Positions 51,492 through 58,645 of a DNA stretch of 64,000 nt are shown one piece after another. The stretch lies in contig CAKTEM010000007.1 of NCBI GenBank assembly GCA_934548045.1, positions 62,001 through 126,000 on the forward strand, read 5' to 3'. Source of the DNA: an uncultured Faecalibacterium sp. GTDB taxonomy: Bacteria > Bacillota > Clostridia > Oscillospirales > Ruminococcaceae. Below the pieces are notes generated by a model, which saw only the letters and a program-made list of their open reading frames with translations, ran no database searches and was not told the DNA's origin. Both the position numbers and the translations under genes were made by a program. Within the stretch, counting starts at the first letter, position 1, and every line of letters starts with the position of its first letter.

Positions 51492-51521
51492 GGATTGTTA
51501 CCGTTTGGCGGGCTAGACCAA
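51492..51521 (+). promoter_or_regulatory. Ribonucleic antiterminator (RAT) site
   Basis: GGATTGTTACCG-TTTG-GCGGGCTAGACCAA follows the RAT layout known from bglP and sac leaders: GGATTGTTACTG at the 5' side and a G-rich ...ACC side. It overlaps the first arm of the terminator at 51515-51593, so the two structures exclude each other. Confidence 0.85.
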
Positions 51522-51593
51522 CTCTGCACAGCAAAAGCCGAAAGTGTTTCAAAGCCTTCGGTGTTGTTTGTTGTGGTGAGTGTGGTCTTTTTT
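51515..51593 (+). terminator. Leader terminator controlled by the RAT
   Basis: AGACCA-CTC and GAG-TGGTCT arms with inner CACA/TGTG pairing end in TTTTTT, 40 bp before the antiterminator start codon. Confidence 0.8.
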
Positions 51594-51635
51594 ATTGCCA
51601 TTTTTTGCCTTGCATTGGTTTGGAGGAACGAAAAG

Positions 51636-52478
51636 ATGCAGTATACCGTCAAGAAAGCAATCAATAATAACATCCTGCGCGTCATCGACCCGACGGGAAC
51701 GGAACTTATCGTCACCGGCAGGGGCCTCGGCTTCGGGGTCAAGACCGGCCAGCACATCGACCCGGAAAAGGTCGAGCGGAGCTACCGGATGACGAGCCCG
51801 GCGGTGCAGCAGAAGCTGGTGGAGCTGTTGGAACAGATCCCGTATGAGCATCTGCTGCTGACGGATGAGCTGGTGGAAAAAATCAAAGCCAGCCTCAGGT
51901 ATCCGCTGAACGAGAGCCTGCTCATCACGCTGGCCGACCATATCAGCTTCGCCATCCAGCGGAGCGAACAGGGGATCCACTTTTCCAATCCGCTGATGGG
52001 GCCCATCCGGGAGTTCTACCCAGAGGAGTACCGTCTGGGGCAGAAATGCCTTGCTGAGATCCGGGAAAAGCTCAGCGTCGACCTTTCGGACGACGAGGGC
52101 GGATTTATTGCCCTTCACATCGTGAACGCAGAACTGAACACCACCATGAGCGCGGTGAACGATATCACCCGGTTCGTAGATGGCTGCGTGCAGGTGGTGG
52201 AATACTATTATGGAAAGACCTTCGACCGGAGTTCGCTGGATTTCAGCCGGTTCGCGGTGCATCTGCGGTATTTTGCGCAGAGAGTCTTTCAGGGCAAGCA
52301 GGAGCAGGACAGCCACGATGAAATGTTCCTCTCCCTCATCGCGCGCAATTGCAGTGAACATTATAGATGTGCCAAGTGCATTGCCGAGTATGTGGAAAAA
52401 ACGTGGCACAAAGTGTTGTCTGACGAGGAGCTGGTCTTCCTGACCATCCACCTCAAGCGGATCAACCTGAGCAAATAA
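51636..52478 (+). CDS. BglG/LicT-family transcription antiterminator
   Basis: The ATG at 51636 follows GGAGG. Longer frames would cover the promoter and RAT. The 280 residues have an N-terminal RNA-binding CAT domain (KAINNNILRVID, ELIVTGRGLGFG) and two PTS regulation domains: PRD1 with LADHISFAIQR and GIHFSNPL, and PRD2 with ALHIVNAEL and FLTIHLKRI. PTS-dependent phosphorylation of the PRD histidines would control binding to the RAT upstream and so expression of the downstream permease. Whether it belongs to the LicT or GlcT branch is not settled. Confidence 0.92.
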   Translation: MQYTVKKAINNNILRVIDPTGTELIVTGRGLGFGVKTGQHIDPEKVERSYRMTSPAVQQKLVELLEQIPYEHLLLTDELVEKIKASLRYPLNESLLITLADHISFAIQRSEQGIHFSNPLMGPIREFYPEEYRLGQKCLAEIREKLSVDLSDDEGGFIALHIVNAELNTTMSAVNDITRFVDGCVQVVEYYYGKTFDRSSLDFSRFAVHLRYFAQRVFQGKQEQDSHDEMFLSLIARNCSEHYRCAKCIAEYVEKTWHKVLSDEELVFLTIHLKRINLSK

Positions 52479-52559
52479 GGTTCGTTCACGCTGGTAACAG
52501 CTGGCTGGCGTGTCTGGATAAATTTTCGAACATCCTCAAAGGAAAGAATAGGAGAAATT

Positions 52560-54677
52560 ATGAAGGACAAGATCTTCGGCGTGCTGCAGCGTGTCGGACG
52601 CAGCTTTATGCTGCCCATCGCGCTTCTGCCCGTTGCCGGCCTGCTGCTGGGTATCGGCAGTTCGTTCACCAATGAGACCATGCTGGCGGCCTACGGGCTG
52701 GACAGCTTCATCCATCAAGGCACTATTATTTATACCATTCTGGACGTCATGAGCCAGACCGGCAGTGCGGTCTTCAACAACCTGCCTCTGCTGTTCGCGA
52801 TGGGTGTCGCCATCGGCATGGCACGCAAGGAAAAAGAGGTCGCCGCTCTGTCGGGTGCTGTGGCCTATATCATCATGAACACCGCCATTCAGGCCATGAT
52901 CAACGCCGCTGGCGGTGTGGACGCCATGCCTGCCAACTCCACCACTGAGATGCTGGGCATCACAACGTTGCAGATGGGCGTTTTCGGCGGCATCATCGTC
53001 GGTCTGGGTGTTGCGGCACTCCACAACAAATTCTATAAGATCGAGCTTCCGCAGGTGCTGGCGTTCTTTGGCGGCACCCGGTTCGTTCCCATCGTCAGCT
53101 CCATCACCTACCTCATCGTCGGCATTGCGATGTTCTATATCTGGCCGGTCGTCCAGACGGGTATCGCTGCGCTGGGCAGTCTGGTTCTGGCTTCCGGTTA
53201 CGCAGGCACCTTCCTGTACGGTCTGCTGGAGCGTTCCCTCATCCCCTTCGGCCTGCACCACGTCTTCTATATGCCGTTCTGGCAGACGGCGGTCGGCGGC
53301 ACTGCCATCATCGACGGTGTGACCGTCACCGGTGCGCAGAACATCTTCTTCGCCGAGCTGGCCTCCAAGTCCACCACCGTCTTCTCGGTCGAGGCGACCC
53401 GTTTCATGGCCGGTAAGTTCCCCTTCATGATGTTCGGTCTTCCCGGCGCAGCTCTGGCAATGTACCAGTGTGCAAAGCCGGAAAAGAAGAAGGTCGCAGG
53501 CGGTCTGCTCCTGTCGGCTGCTCTGACCGCTTTCCTGACCGGCATCACCGAGCCGCTGGAATTCACCTTCATCTTTGTCGCACTCCCGATGTACGTGGTC
53601 CACTGCGTGCTGGCCGGCCTGTCCTTTATGCTGATGCACATCCTGAACGTCGGTGTCGGCATGACCTTCTCGGGCGGTCTCATCGACCTGGTTCTGTTCG
53701 GAGTGATGCAGGGCAACGCAAAGACCCACTGGATCTGGGTCGTCGTGGTCGGTCTGGTCTACTTTGTGCTGTACTACTTCATCTTCCGTTTTATGATCAT
53801 GAAGTTCGACTTCAAGACCCCGGGCCGTGACGATTCCGAGGAAGTCAAGCTCTATACCCGTGCGGACGTCAACGCCCGTGACGCCGCTTCTTCCAACCCG
53901 GCCGCTGCCGCTGACCCGGTGAGCGCGCTCATCGTCGAGGGTCTGGGTGGTGCGTCCAACCTGAGCGATGTCGACTGCTGTGCCACCCGTCTCCGTGTGA
54001 CTGTCAAGGATGCCGCCCTCGTCAAGAACGATGTCCTGAAGCAGTCCGGTGCATCCGGCGTCATCTGCAAGGGCAACGGCGTGCAGGTCGTGTACGGCCC
54101 GAAGGTCGCTGTCATCAAGGCAAAGCTGGAAGACTACCTCGAAAACGCACCCAAGACCCCGGCTCCAGCCGCTCCGGTCGCGGCTGAGACTGCACAGGCC
54201 GCAAACATCTCCGACGCAAAAGACACCGTCCTGTCCGCCTGCCTGAATGGTACGGTGGTTCCGCTGGCTGAGGTCAAGGACGAAGCTTTCTCCAGCGGCG
54301 CACTGGGCGACGGCATTGCCATCGAGCCTTCCGACGGCGAGCTGGTTGCTCCGGCAGACGGCGAAATCTCCTCTACCTTTGATACCCACCATGCAGTCGG
54401 CCTGACCACCGATGACGGCGCAGAGCTGCTGATGCACATCGGCATCGACACCGTGAAGCTGGGCGGAAAACACTTCACCTATCTGGTGAAGGAGGGCGAC
54501 AAGGTCAAGAAGGGCCAGCCCCTCATCCGGTTCGAGCTGGATGCCATCAAGGCCGAGGGCTACCCGGTCACGACGCCCCTCATCGTCTGCAATACCGACG
54601 AGTACGCCTCTGTCACCCCGAAGGCCAGCGGCACCGTCAAGCAGGGCGACGCATTGCTGGAACTGAAAAAGTCCTGA
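52560..54677 (+). CDS. PTS sugar transporter, glucose-family EIICBA
   Basis: This 705-residue permease imports and phosphorylates a hexose. The EIIC part (about 1-420) is polytopic with GITEPLEF. The EIIB part has the phospho-Cys C474 in DCCATRLRV. The C-terminal EIIA has H611 and H626 (MHIGIDTVKL), the pair equivalent to E. coli His75 and His90. Domain order and motifs fit the glucose/N-acetylglucosamine/glucosamine branch (PtsG, NagE, GamP). The exact sugar is uncertain. It is the second gene of the antiterminator operon, 81 bp downstream. Confidence 0.92.
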   Translation: MKDKIFGVLQRVGRSFMLPIALLPVAGLLLGIGSSFTNETMLAAYGLDSFIHQGTIIYTILDVMSQTGSAVFNNLPLLFAMGVAIGMARKEKEVAALSGAVAYIIMNTAIQAMINAAGGVDAMPANSTTEMLGITTLQMGVFGGIIVGLGVAALHNKFYKIELPQVLAFFGGTRFVPIVSSITYLIVGIAMFYIWPVVQTGIAALGSLVLASGYAGTFLYGLLERSLIPFGLHHVFYMPFWQTAVGGTAIIDGVTVTGAQNIFFAELASKSTTVFSVEATRFMAGKFPFMMFGLPGAALAMYQCAKPEKKKVAGGLLLSAALTAFLTGITEPLEFTFIFVALPMYVVHCVLAGLSFMLMHILNVGVGMTFSGGLIDLVLFGVMQGNAKTHWIWVVVVGLVYFVLYYFIFRFMIMKFDFKTPGRDDSEEVKLYTRADVNARDAASSNPAAAADPVSALIVEGLGGASNLSDVDCCATRLRVTVKDAALVKNDVLKQSGASGVICKGNGVQVVYGPKVAVIKAKLEDYLENAPKTPAPAAPVAAETAQAANISDAKDTVLSACLNGTVVPLAEVKDEAFSSGALGDGIAIEPSDGELVAPADGEISSTFDTHHAVGLTTDDGAELLMHIGIDTVKLGGKHFTYLVKEGDKVKKGQPLIRFELDAIKAEGYPVTTPLIVCNTDEYASVTPKASGTVKQGDALLELKKS

Positions 54678-54766
54678 CCCCTTGGCAACGGCTCTCCAAA
54701 AGAGTATACTGGAAGCAAGAAAAACTCTGATTACTATAATATACTATAATAAAGGAGAGCAAAGCG

Positions 54767-55648
54767 ATGCAGGCAACGATCCAGAACGAATATTTGACCC
54801 TGACGGTGGACACCCACGGTGCCGAGGCCGTCAGCCTGAAAAACGCGGCAGGCGAGGAGCTGCTCTGGCAGGCAGACCCGGAGGTCTGGAAACGCCACGC
54901 GCCCATCCTGTTCCCGTGGACGGGCAAGCTGCCCGGCGGCACCTTCTCCCACGAGGGTAAGACCTACAAGGGCGGTCAGCACGGCTTCGCCCGGGATGTG
55001 GAACACACCCTGCTCAAGGCCGAGGGTGATACCATCCAGCTGGAACTGCGCCCGGACGACGCGATGAAGGCCGAGCGGTTCCCGTTTGACTTTGTGCTGG
55101 TAAGCACCTTCAAGCTGGACGGCAAGACGGTGCATCATACCCTGACCGTCAAGAACCCCGGCGACACCGAGCTGCGGTTTGGCATCGGCTACCATCCAGC
55201 GTTCAACATCCCCTTTGATGCCAACCACACCACCGAGGATTACGAGTTCCGCTTCGACCAGCCCGAAAGCCCAATGATCCTAGATGCCTATCCGAACGGC
55301 CTGCTGACCGGCAAGTGCCGCTATGTCTGGAAGAACCAGCAGGTCATTCCGCTGACCGATGAGCTGTTCGAGAATGACAGCTTCTGCATGGCCGGCCTGC
55401 GCACCAAGACCCTCGGCATCTACGAGAAGGACACCGGCAAGAGCATCGTCTGCGACGTGGCGGATTATCCCTACTCTCTGATTTGGAGCGCGCCTGCAAA
55501 GCCGGTGCGGTTCGTCTGCATCGAGCCGTGGCAGTCTCTGCCCGGTGCCGAGGTCGACCCTCAGGAGTGGAATGAGCGCGCAGCCGCCGCCTGCCTCAAG
55601 CCCGGCGAGGAGTATTCGACAACTCTCAGTACCACCTTTGAGCGGTAA
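54767..55648 (+). CDS. Aldose 1-epimerase-like protein (GalM/LacX type)
   Basis: The 293 residues have the LacX/GalM pattern HAPILFPWTGKL, GGQHGFARD and the catalytic-side GYHPAFNIPF, and they end in the usual beta-supersandwich strands. It would interconvert sugar anomers in the cytoplasm, fitting its place after a hexose PTS. AAAGGAG precedes the ATG, with TATAAT-like sequence in the short spacer. The natural sugar is unknown. Confidence 0.88.
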   Translation: MQATIQNEYLTLTVDTHGAEAVSLKNAAGEELLWQADPEVWKRHAPILFPWTGKLPGGTFSHEGKTYKGGQHGFARDVEHTLLKAEGDTIQLELRPDDAMKAERFPFDFVLVSTFKLDGKTVHHTLTVKNPGDTELRFGIGYHPAFNIPFDANHTTEDYEFRFDQPESPMILDAYPNGLLTGKCRYVWKNQQVIPLTDELFENDSFCMAGLRTKTLGIYEKDTGKSIVCDVADYPYSLIWSAPAKPVRFVCIEPWQSLPGAEVDPQEWNERAAAACLKPGEEYSTTLSTTFER

Positions 55649-55659
55649 AAAAGCCTCCC

Positions 55660-55688
55660 TTGACATTTTTCAGGGGAGACTCTATAAT
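55660..55688 (+). promoter_or_regulatory. Perfect consensus promoter of the candidate antitoxin RNA
   Basis: TTGACA (55660-55665) and TATAAT (55683-55688) are exactly 17 bp apart, yet no open frame follows. The RNA is expected to start near 55695. Confidence 0.88.
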
Positions 55689-55694
55689 AAGTTA

Positions 55695-55796
55695 TAGAAA
55701 AGGTGCTGTCCTGCAATGGGTCAGTTCCCGTACCCTATGCAATCAAAAAGATTGACCGCACGAGTTTCCGAGGCTGGGCGGTCAATCTTTTTTGTT
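55695..55796 (+). ncRNA. Candidate type I antitoxin RNA (about 100 nt)
   Basis: A consensus promoter and a strong terminator bracket about 100 bases with no usable coding frame. The 3' half is complementary to the 3' end of the peptide gene on the other strand (codons 36-39, the stop and the terminator). The layout matches RatA, which faces txpA in Bacillus subtilis. The 5' half (55700-55735) is nearly the same sequence as the leader of the facing peptide mRNA. Confidence 0.65.
55748..55796. terminator. Shared bidirectional terminator of the peptide and RNA genes
   Basis: AAAGATTGACCGC and GCGGTCAATCTTT form a 13-bp stem with T-runs on both strands. The peptide stop codon lies inside the stem. 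Confidence 0.9.
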
Positions 55797-55901
55797 ATGC
55801 TTCTCATCAATGTACTGCATGATCTTCAACGTGATGTCGACGGCCTCGTAGATCACAGTGAACACGAGCGTCAGCAACGCCAGAACTTCCAGCAGAGTCA
55901 T
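55782..55901 (-). CDS. 39-residue hydrophobic peptide, candidate type I toxin (holin-like/TxpA group)
   Basis: The ATG at 55901 has GAGGGGGGG 7 bp upstream and opens a 39-codon frame. The peptide starts MTLLEVLALLTLVFTVIYEA, a single hydrophobic helix, and ends in a charged tail YIDEKHNKKD. This is the profile of the short holin-like toxin family and of TxpA/BsrG-type type I toxins, which damage the membrane. Its mRNA starts far upstream (promoter 56071-56099) with a leader of about 160 nt and a 5'-terminal hairpin. It ends in the terminator shared with the facing RNA. The family call is by resemblance. Confidence 0.7.
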   Translation of the reverse strand: MTLLEVLALLTLVFTVIYEAVDITLKIMQYIDEKHNKKD

Positions 55902-56002
55902 CGTGCATCCCCCCCTCGCCTTCCGGCACCGGGAAGATTCGCTTTTCAAAAAAGTCCTTTTCCCCGGTATACCGGTTCATTCCGTGGAATGGTTTGGTAT
56001 CT

Positions 56003-56043
56003 GGGTACGGGAGCATGACCACCTGTATTGCAGGCAGCACCTT
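56003..56043 (-). repeat. Leader motif shared with the facing antitoxin RNA
   Basis: Read on the minus strand, this segment contains AAGGTGCTG, CCTGCAAT, GGTCA and TCCCGTACCC in order. The + strand RNA has the same blocks in the same order at 55700-55735. The two copies are therefore inverted in the DNA but same-sense in the two RNAs. Confidence 0.75.
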
Positions 56044-56065
56044 ACCGCCCTTTATCCGGGCGGTA
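56043..56065 (-). other. 5'-terminal hairpin of the peptide mRNA
   Basis: TACCGCCC and GGGCGGTA form an 8-bp stem with a 7-base loop at the predicted mRNA 5' end, as is common for type I toxin messages. Confidence 0.7.
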
Positions 56066-56070
56066 TTTTT

Positions 56071-56099
56071 ATTATAACATCGTTTGTACCGCTTGGCAA
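56071..56099 (-). promoter_or_regulatory. Promoter of the hydrophobic peptide gene
   Basis: On the minus strand TTGCCA and a perfect TATAAT are 17 bp apart. Confidence 0.8.
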
Positions 56100-56123
56100 T
56101 CGCGCTTTTTTGCGGCTTTCCTC

Positions 56124-56164
56124 TTGACAGCTCTGTATCTACTGTGTATACTGTACATGTACAG
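56124..56164 (+). promoter_or_regulatory. Promoter and palindromic operator of the GntR-ABC operon
   Basis: TTGACA (56124-56129) and TATACT (56147-56152) are 17 bp apart. The palindrome CTGTACATGTACAG at 56151-56164 covers the -10 end and the start point, a good site for repression by the first gene product. Confidence 0.85.
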
Positions 56165-56194
56165 ACTGTGCAGCGTATCACAAGGAGACTTGTT

Positions 56195-56566
56195 ATGAAT
56201 CTGTTTATCGACAACAAAAGCGGCGCGCCCATCTATGAGCAGCTCTATGACCAGATCAAGAGCCAGATATTGAGCGGCGCGCTCCAGACCGACGAGGCGT
56301 TGCCCTCCATCCGGGGGCTGGCGAGAGACCTGCGAATCAGCGTCATCACCACCAAGCGCGCCTACGACGAGCTGGAAAAAGAGGGATTTTTATACGCAAT
56401 ACCAGCAAAAGGGTTTTTCGTGGCGGCAAAAAACACCGAGCTGCTGCGCGAAGAGAACCTGAAAAACATCGAGAGCCATCTCACCGAGGCTGTCCACCTT
56501 GCGGCCTCCTGTGGGCTGGACAAAGAGCAGCTGGCCGAAATGCTCGACCTGTTATGGGAGGATTGA
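56195..56566 (+). CDS. GntR-family regulator, YtrA subfamily
   Basis: The 123 residues have the winged-helix N-terminus typical of GntR (GAPIYEQLYDQIKSQILSG, LPSIRGLARDL, TTKRAYDELEKEGFL) and only a short helical C-terminus, as in YtrA. AAGGAG precedes the ATG at 56195. It is the first gene of an operon with an ABC ATPase and permease and probably represses it through the palindrome at 56151-56164. The signal is unknown; in related systems cell-wall antibiotics induce. Confidence 0.9.
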   Translation: MNLFIDNKSGAPIYEQLYDQIKSQILSGALQTDEALPSIRGLARDLRISVITTKRAYDELEKEGFLYAIPAKGFFVAAKNTELLREENLKNIESHLTEAVHLAASCGLDKEQLAEMLDLLWED

Positions 56567-56570
56567 TTTC

Positions 56571-57422
56571 ATGAACGCATTGGAAATTCGCGGCCTGACA
56601 AAACACTATAAGGGTTTCACTCTTGGGCCGCTGGACCTGACGGTTCCCGGCGGAACAATCTGCGGTCTGGTGGGCGAGAATGGCGCAGGCAAAAGCACCA
56701 CGATGAAGCTTATCCTCGGCGTCTGCGAGGCTGACAGCGGCAGTGTGACCGTCCTCAGCAGGGATAATCACGCGGAGGCCTTCATCCGGACAAAAGCGGA
56801 TTTAGGCGTTGTGCTGGACGACCCGGGGATTCCGCAGTGCCTGACCGCTCTGCAGGTCGGAAAAATCATGGCTGGCATCTATCCGAACTGGGATGCGGAT
56901 GCTTATGCGGAATTATGCCGCAAATTTGCACTGCCGACGAATAAAAAGTTCAAGGACTATTCTCGTGGCATGAAGATGAAGCAGGGGCTGGCCGTTGCGC
57001 TGGCCCACCACCCGAAGCTTCTCCTTCTGGACGAAGCGACCAGCGGCCTTGACCCGGTGGTGCGCGATGAACTTATTGACATGCTGCTGGATTTTGCCCG
57101 GGATGAAGACCATGCCGTGCTGGTTTCATCGCATATCGTCAGCGACTTGGAAAAGCTCTGCGACACCATCGCCTTTCTGCATAAGGGAAAGTTGCTGCTC
57201 TGCGAGGACAAGGACGCACTGCGTGACGAATACGCGCTCTGGCATGGCACGGCGGAACAGCTGGCAGAGCTGGACGATTCGGCCATCCTGAGCCGCCGGA
57301 CGACCCCCTACGGTGCCGAGGCACTTGTCCGTCGTGATGGCGTTCCGGCTGGCAGTCCGCTGACGCCGGTGAGCATCGAGGAACTGTTCGTTCAGATGGT
57401 GAAAGGAGAGACGCGCGCATGA
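56571..57422 (+). CDS. ABC transporter ATP-binding protein (YtrB-like)
   Basis: The ATG at 56571 follows GGGAGG, 4 bp after the regulator, and gives 283 residues. Walker A GENGAGKST is near 37-45, and the signature is YSRGMKMKQGLAVAL in place of LSGGQ. Walker B is LLLLDEATSGLDP, the variant usual in ATPases of small ABC-2 exporters. The C-terminal 70 residues are a regulatory extension. It overlaps the permease gene by 4 bp. Confidence 0.92.
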   Translation: MNALEIRGLTKHYKGFTLGPLDLTVPGGTICGLVGENGAGKSTTMKLILGVCEADSGSVTVLSRDNHAEAFIRTKADLGVVLDDPGIPQCLTALQVGKIMAGIYPNWDADAYAELCRKFALPTNKKFKDYSRGMKMKQGLAVALAHHPKLLLLDEATSGLDPVVRDELIDMLLDFARDEDHAVLVSSHIVSDLEKLCDTIAFLHKGKLLLCEDKDALRDEYALWHGTAEQLAELDDSAILSRRTTPYGAEALVRRDGVPAGSPLTPVSIEELFVQMVKGETRA

Positions 57423-58054
57423 AAGGCTTATTGTTAAAGGAATGGTATCAGTTGGTCGCACAGGGAAAGTTCATCCTGCTGTCGGCGGTCATCATGTTTG
57501 GAGCGTCGGCCGTCACGCTGGCAAATGGCAAGGGGCTTCCGGGATTTCTGGTCTACGCCTGCTTCCTGCTGGGAATTTTCCCTATGACATTATTCACTTA
57601 TGACGAACTCGCAGGCTGGGTGGAGTACAGCTACGCCTTCCCGGTCAGCAAGGCGCAGCTGACCGGTGTGAAGTACCTGCTCGGCCTGCTCTGCACGGCA
57701 GTCGGTACGCTTTGCACTGCGGTGGTCTTAGCCATTTGGGGCGGCGGACTTGACCGCAATTACACCACCCTGCTCCTTGTCGAGTCGGTCTGCGCACCTC
57801 TTCTCGCGAACGCCGGGCTGCTGCTCCTGAGCTTCCGGTTCGGCTCGACCAAGGCGCGCTATCTCTACTTTGTCATCGTGGCACTGTTCGCCGGACTGCT
57901 GGGCTTTGGTGTTTCCAGCGACGACGAGCTGGGCCATGCGATGGCGGAGGCTCCGCTGCCTGCCCTGCTGGGCGTCGTCGTCCTCAGCCTCGTGTTGTAC
58001 GCCGCTTCGTGGAAGCTCTCGACGGTGTGGTATGGGAAGTCCAGAGATATCTGA
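57419..58054 (+). CDS. ABC-2-type membrane permease
   Basis: This 211-residue polytopic protein shows six likely membrane helices and starts MKGLLLKEWYQL, typical of ABC-2 permeases. With the adjacent ATPase it probably forms a small exporter under GntR control. The overlap ATGA couples its translation to the ATPase. The substrate is unknown. Confidence 0.85.
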   Translation: MKGLLLKEWYQLVAQGKFILLSAVIMFGASAVTLANGKGLPGFLVYACFLLGIFPMTLFTYDELAGWVEYSYAFPVSKAQLTGVKYLLGLLCTAVGTLCTAVVLAIWGGGLDRNYTTLLLVESVCAPLLANAGLLLLSFRFGSTKARYLYFVIVALFAGLLGFGVSSDDELGHAMAEAPLPALLGVVVLSLVLYAASWKLSTVWYGKSRDI

Positions 58055-58147
58055 ACGCAAAATAAAAAGTCTCTCTTGAGGTCAGTACAGCCGTCTTGAA
58101 GAAATCATCGTTCTATGGTAAAATAAAATTGCAAAGAGCATTGATAA

Positions 58148-58348
58148 ACCGGATCTGGTGCTGACGACCTGCGAAATGAGAGCTATGCTGAGGGCATAGA
58201 AGATGGAATCGAACAGGGCAAGCTTGAGCAGGCCAAAGTGATGGCAATGAAGCTCTGGCTGAAAGGTGAGCCGGTCGAAGAAATCGCCGACTTGGTCGGG
58301 TTCAGTGTGTCAACTGTTGAAAAATGGCTCACCCCGAAAACTGCATGA
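58148..58348 (+). pseudogene. C-terminal remnant of a PD-(D/E)XK (Rpn/transposase-like) protein
   Basis: After in-frame stops, a frame reads NESYAEGIEDGIEQGKLEQ and continues to VEEIADLVGFSVSTVEKWL before its stop. This is the usual tail of Rpn-type recombination-promoting nuclease/putative transposase proteins. The nuclease domain is absent, so this is a decayed copy of a mobile or selfish gene. It is followed by a terminator. Confidence 0.65.
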
Positions 58349-58363
58349 CCTCGCATTTTGATG

Positions 58364-58396
58364 GCCGTCCGGCAAAAAGCTGGACGGTTTTTTATT
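58364..58396 (+). terminator. Intrinsic terminator after the nuclease remnant
   Basis: CCGTCCGGC and GCTGGACGG form a stem with an A5 loop, followed by TTTTTTA. Confidence 0.85.
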
Positions 58397-58525
58397 TGGT
58401 TGACCTGTCCTCTCACAACGCACACTGTCCTTTCGATTTTACTTTATCCATGAACAATTTGTGACTTTTCATAGATGCGGAGAATAAATATTCAATAGTC
58501 CATGCATGAAAATTTCACAACTTCA

Positions 58526-58554
58526 TTGACGCAAAGTGCTGCTTCTGTTAAGCT
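58526..58554 (+). promoter_or_regulatory. Promoter of the M14 peptidase gene
   Basis: TTGACG and TAAGCT are 17 bp apart. The leader of about 85 nt contains GCCAGC/GCTGGC and a GCAA-capped GCC/GGC hairpin before GAGAGGAG. Confidence 0.55.
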
Positions 58555-58645
58555 ATATTCTGTTACTTCGCCAGCTTGTGGGCTGGCAGAGGGGCAGGAT
58601 ATTGGACATCTGCCGCAAGGCGGACGTTAAGAGAGGAGCAACACA

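Larger units (their letters stand above)
58349..58645. other. Spacer before the M14 peptidase gene
   Basis: It holds a terminator (58364-58396), an AT-rich stretch and then the peptidase promoter and a leader with two small hairpins. No frame is supported. Confidence 0.5.

Noticed and set aside
51369..51635. In-frame N-terminal extension of the antiterminator
   Set aside because: The extension would translate the promoter, RAT and terminator. The CAT domain starts at the ATG with GGAGG at 51636.
55807..56232. A 141-codon minus strand frame overlapping the small peptide gene
   Set aside because: It starts upstream of the peptide promoter, crosses a divergent promoter and hairpins, has no recognisable domain, and is out of frame with the better-supported 39-codon gene.
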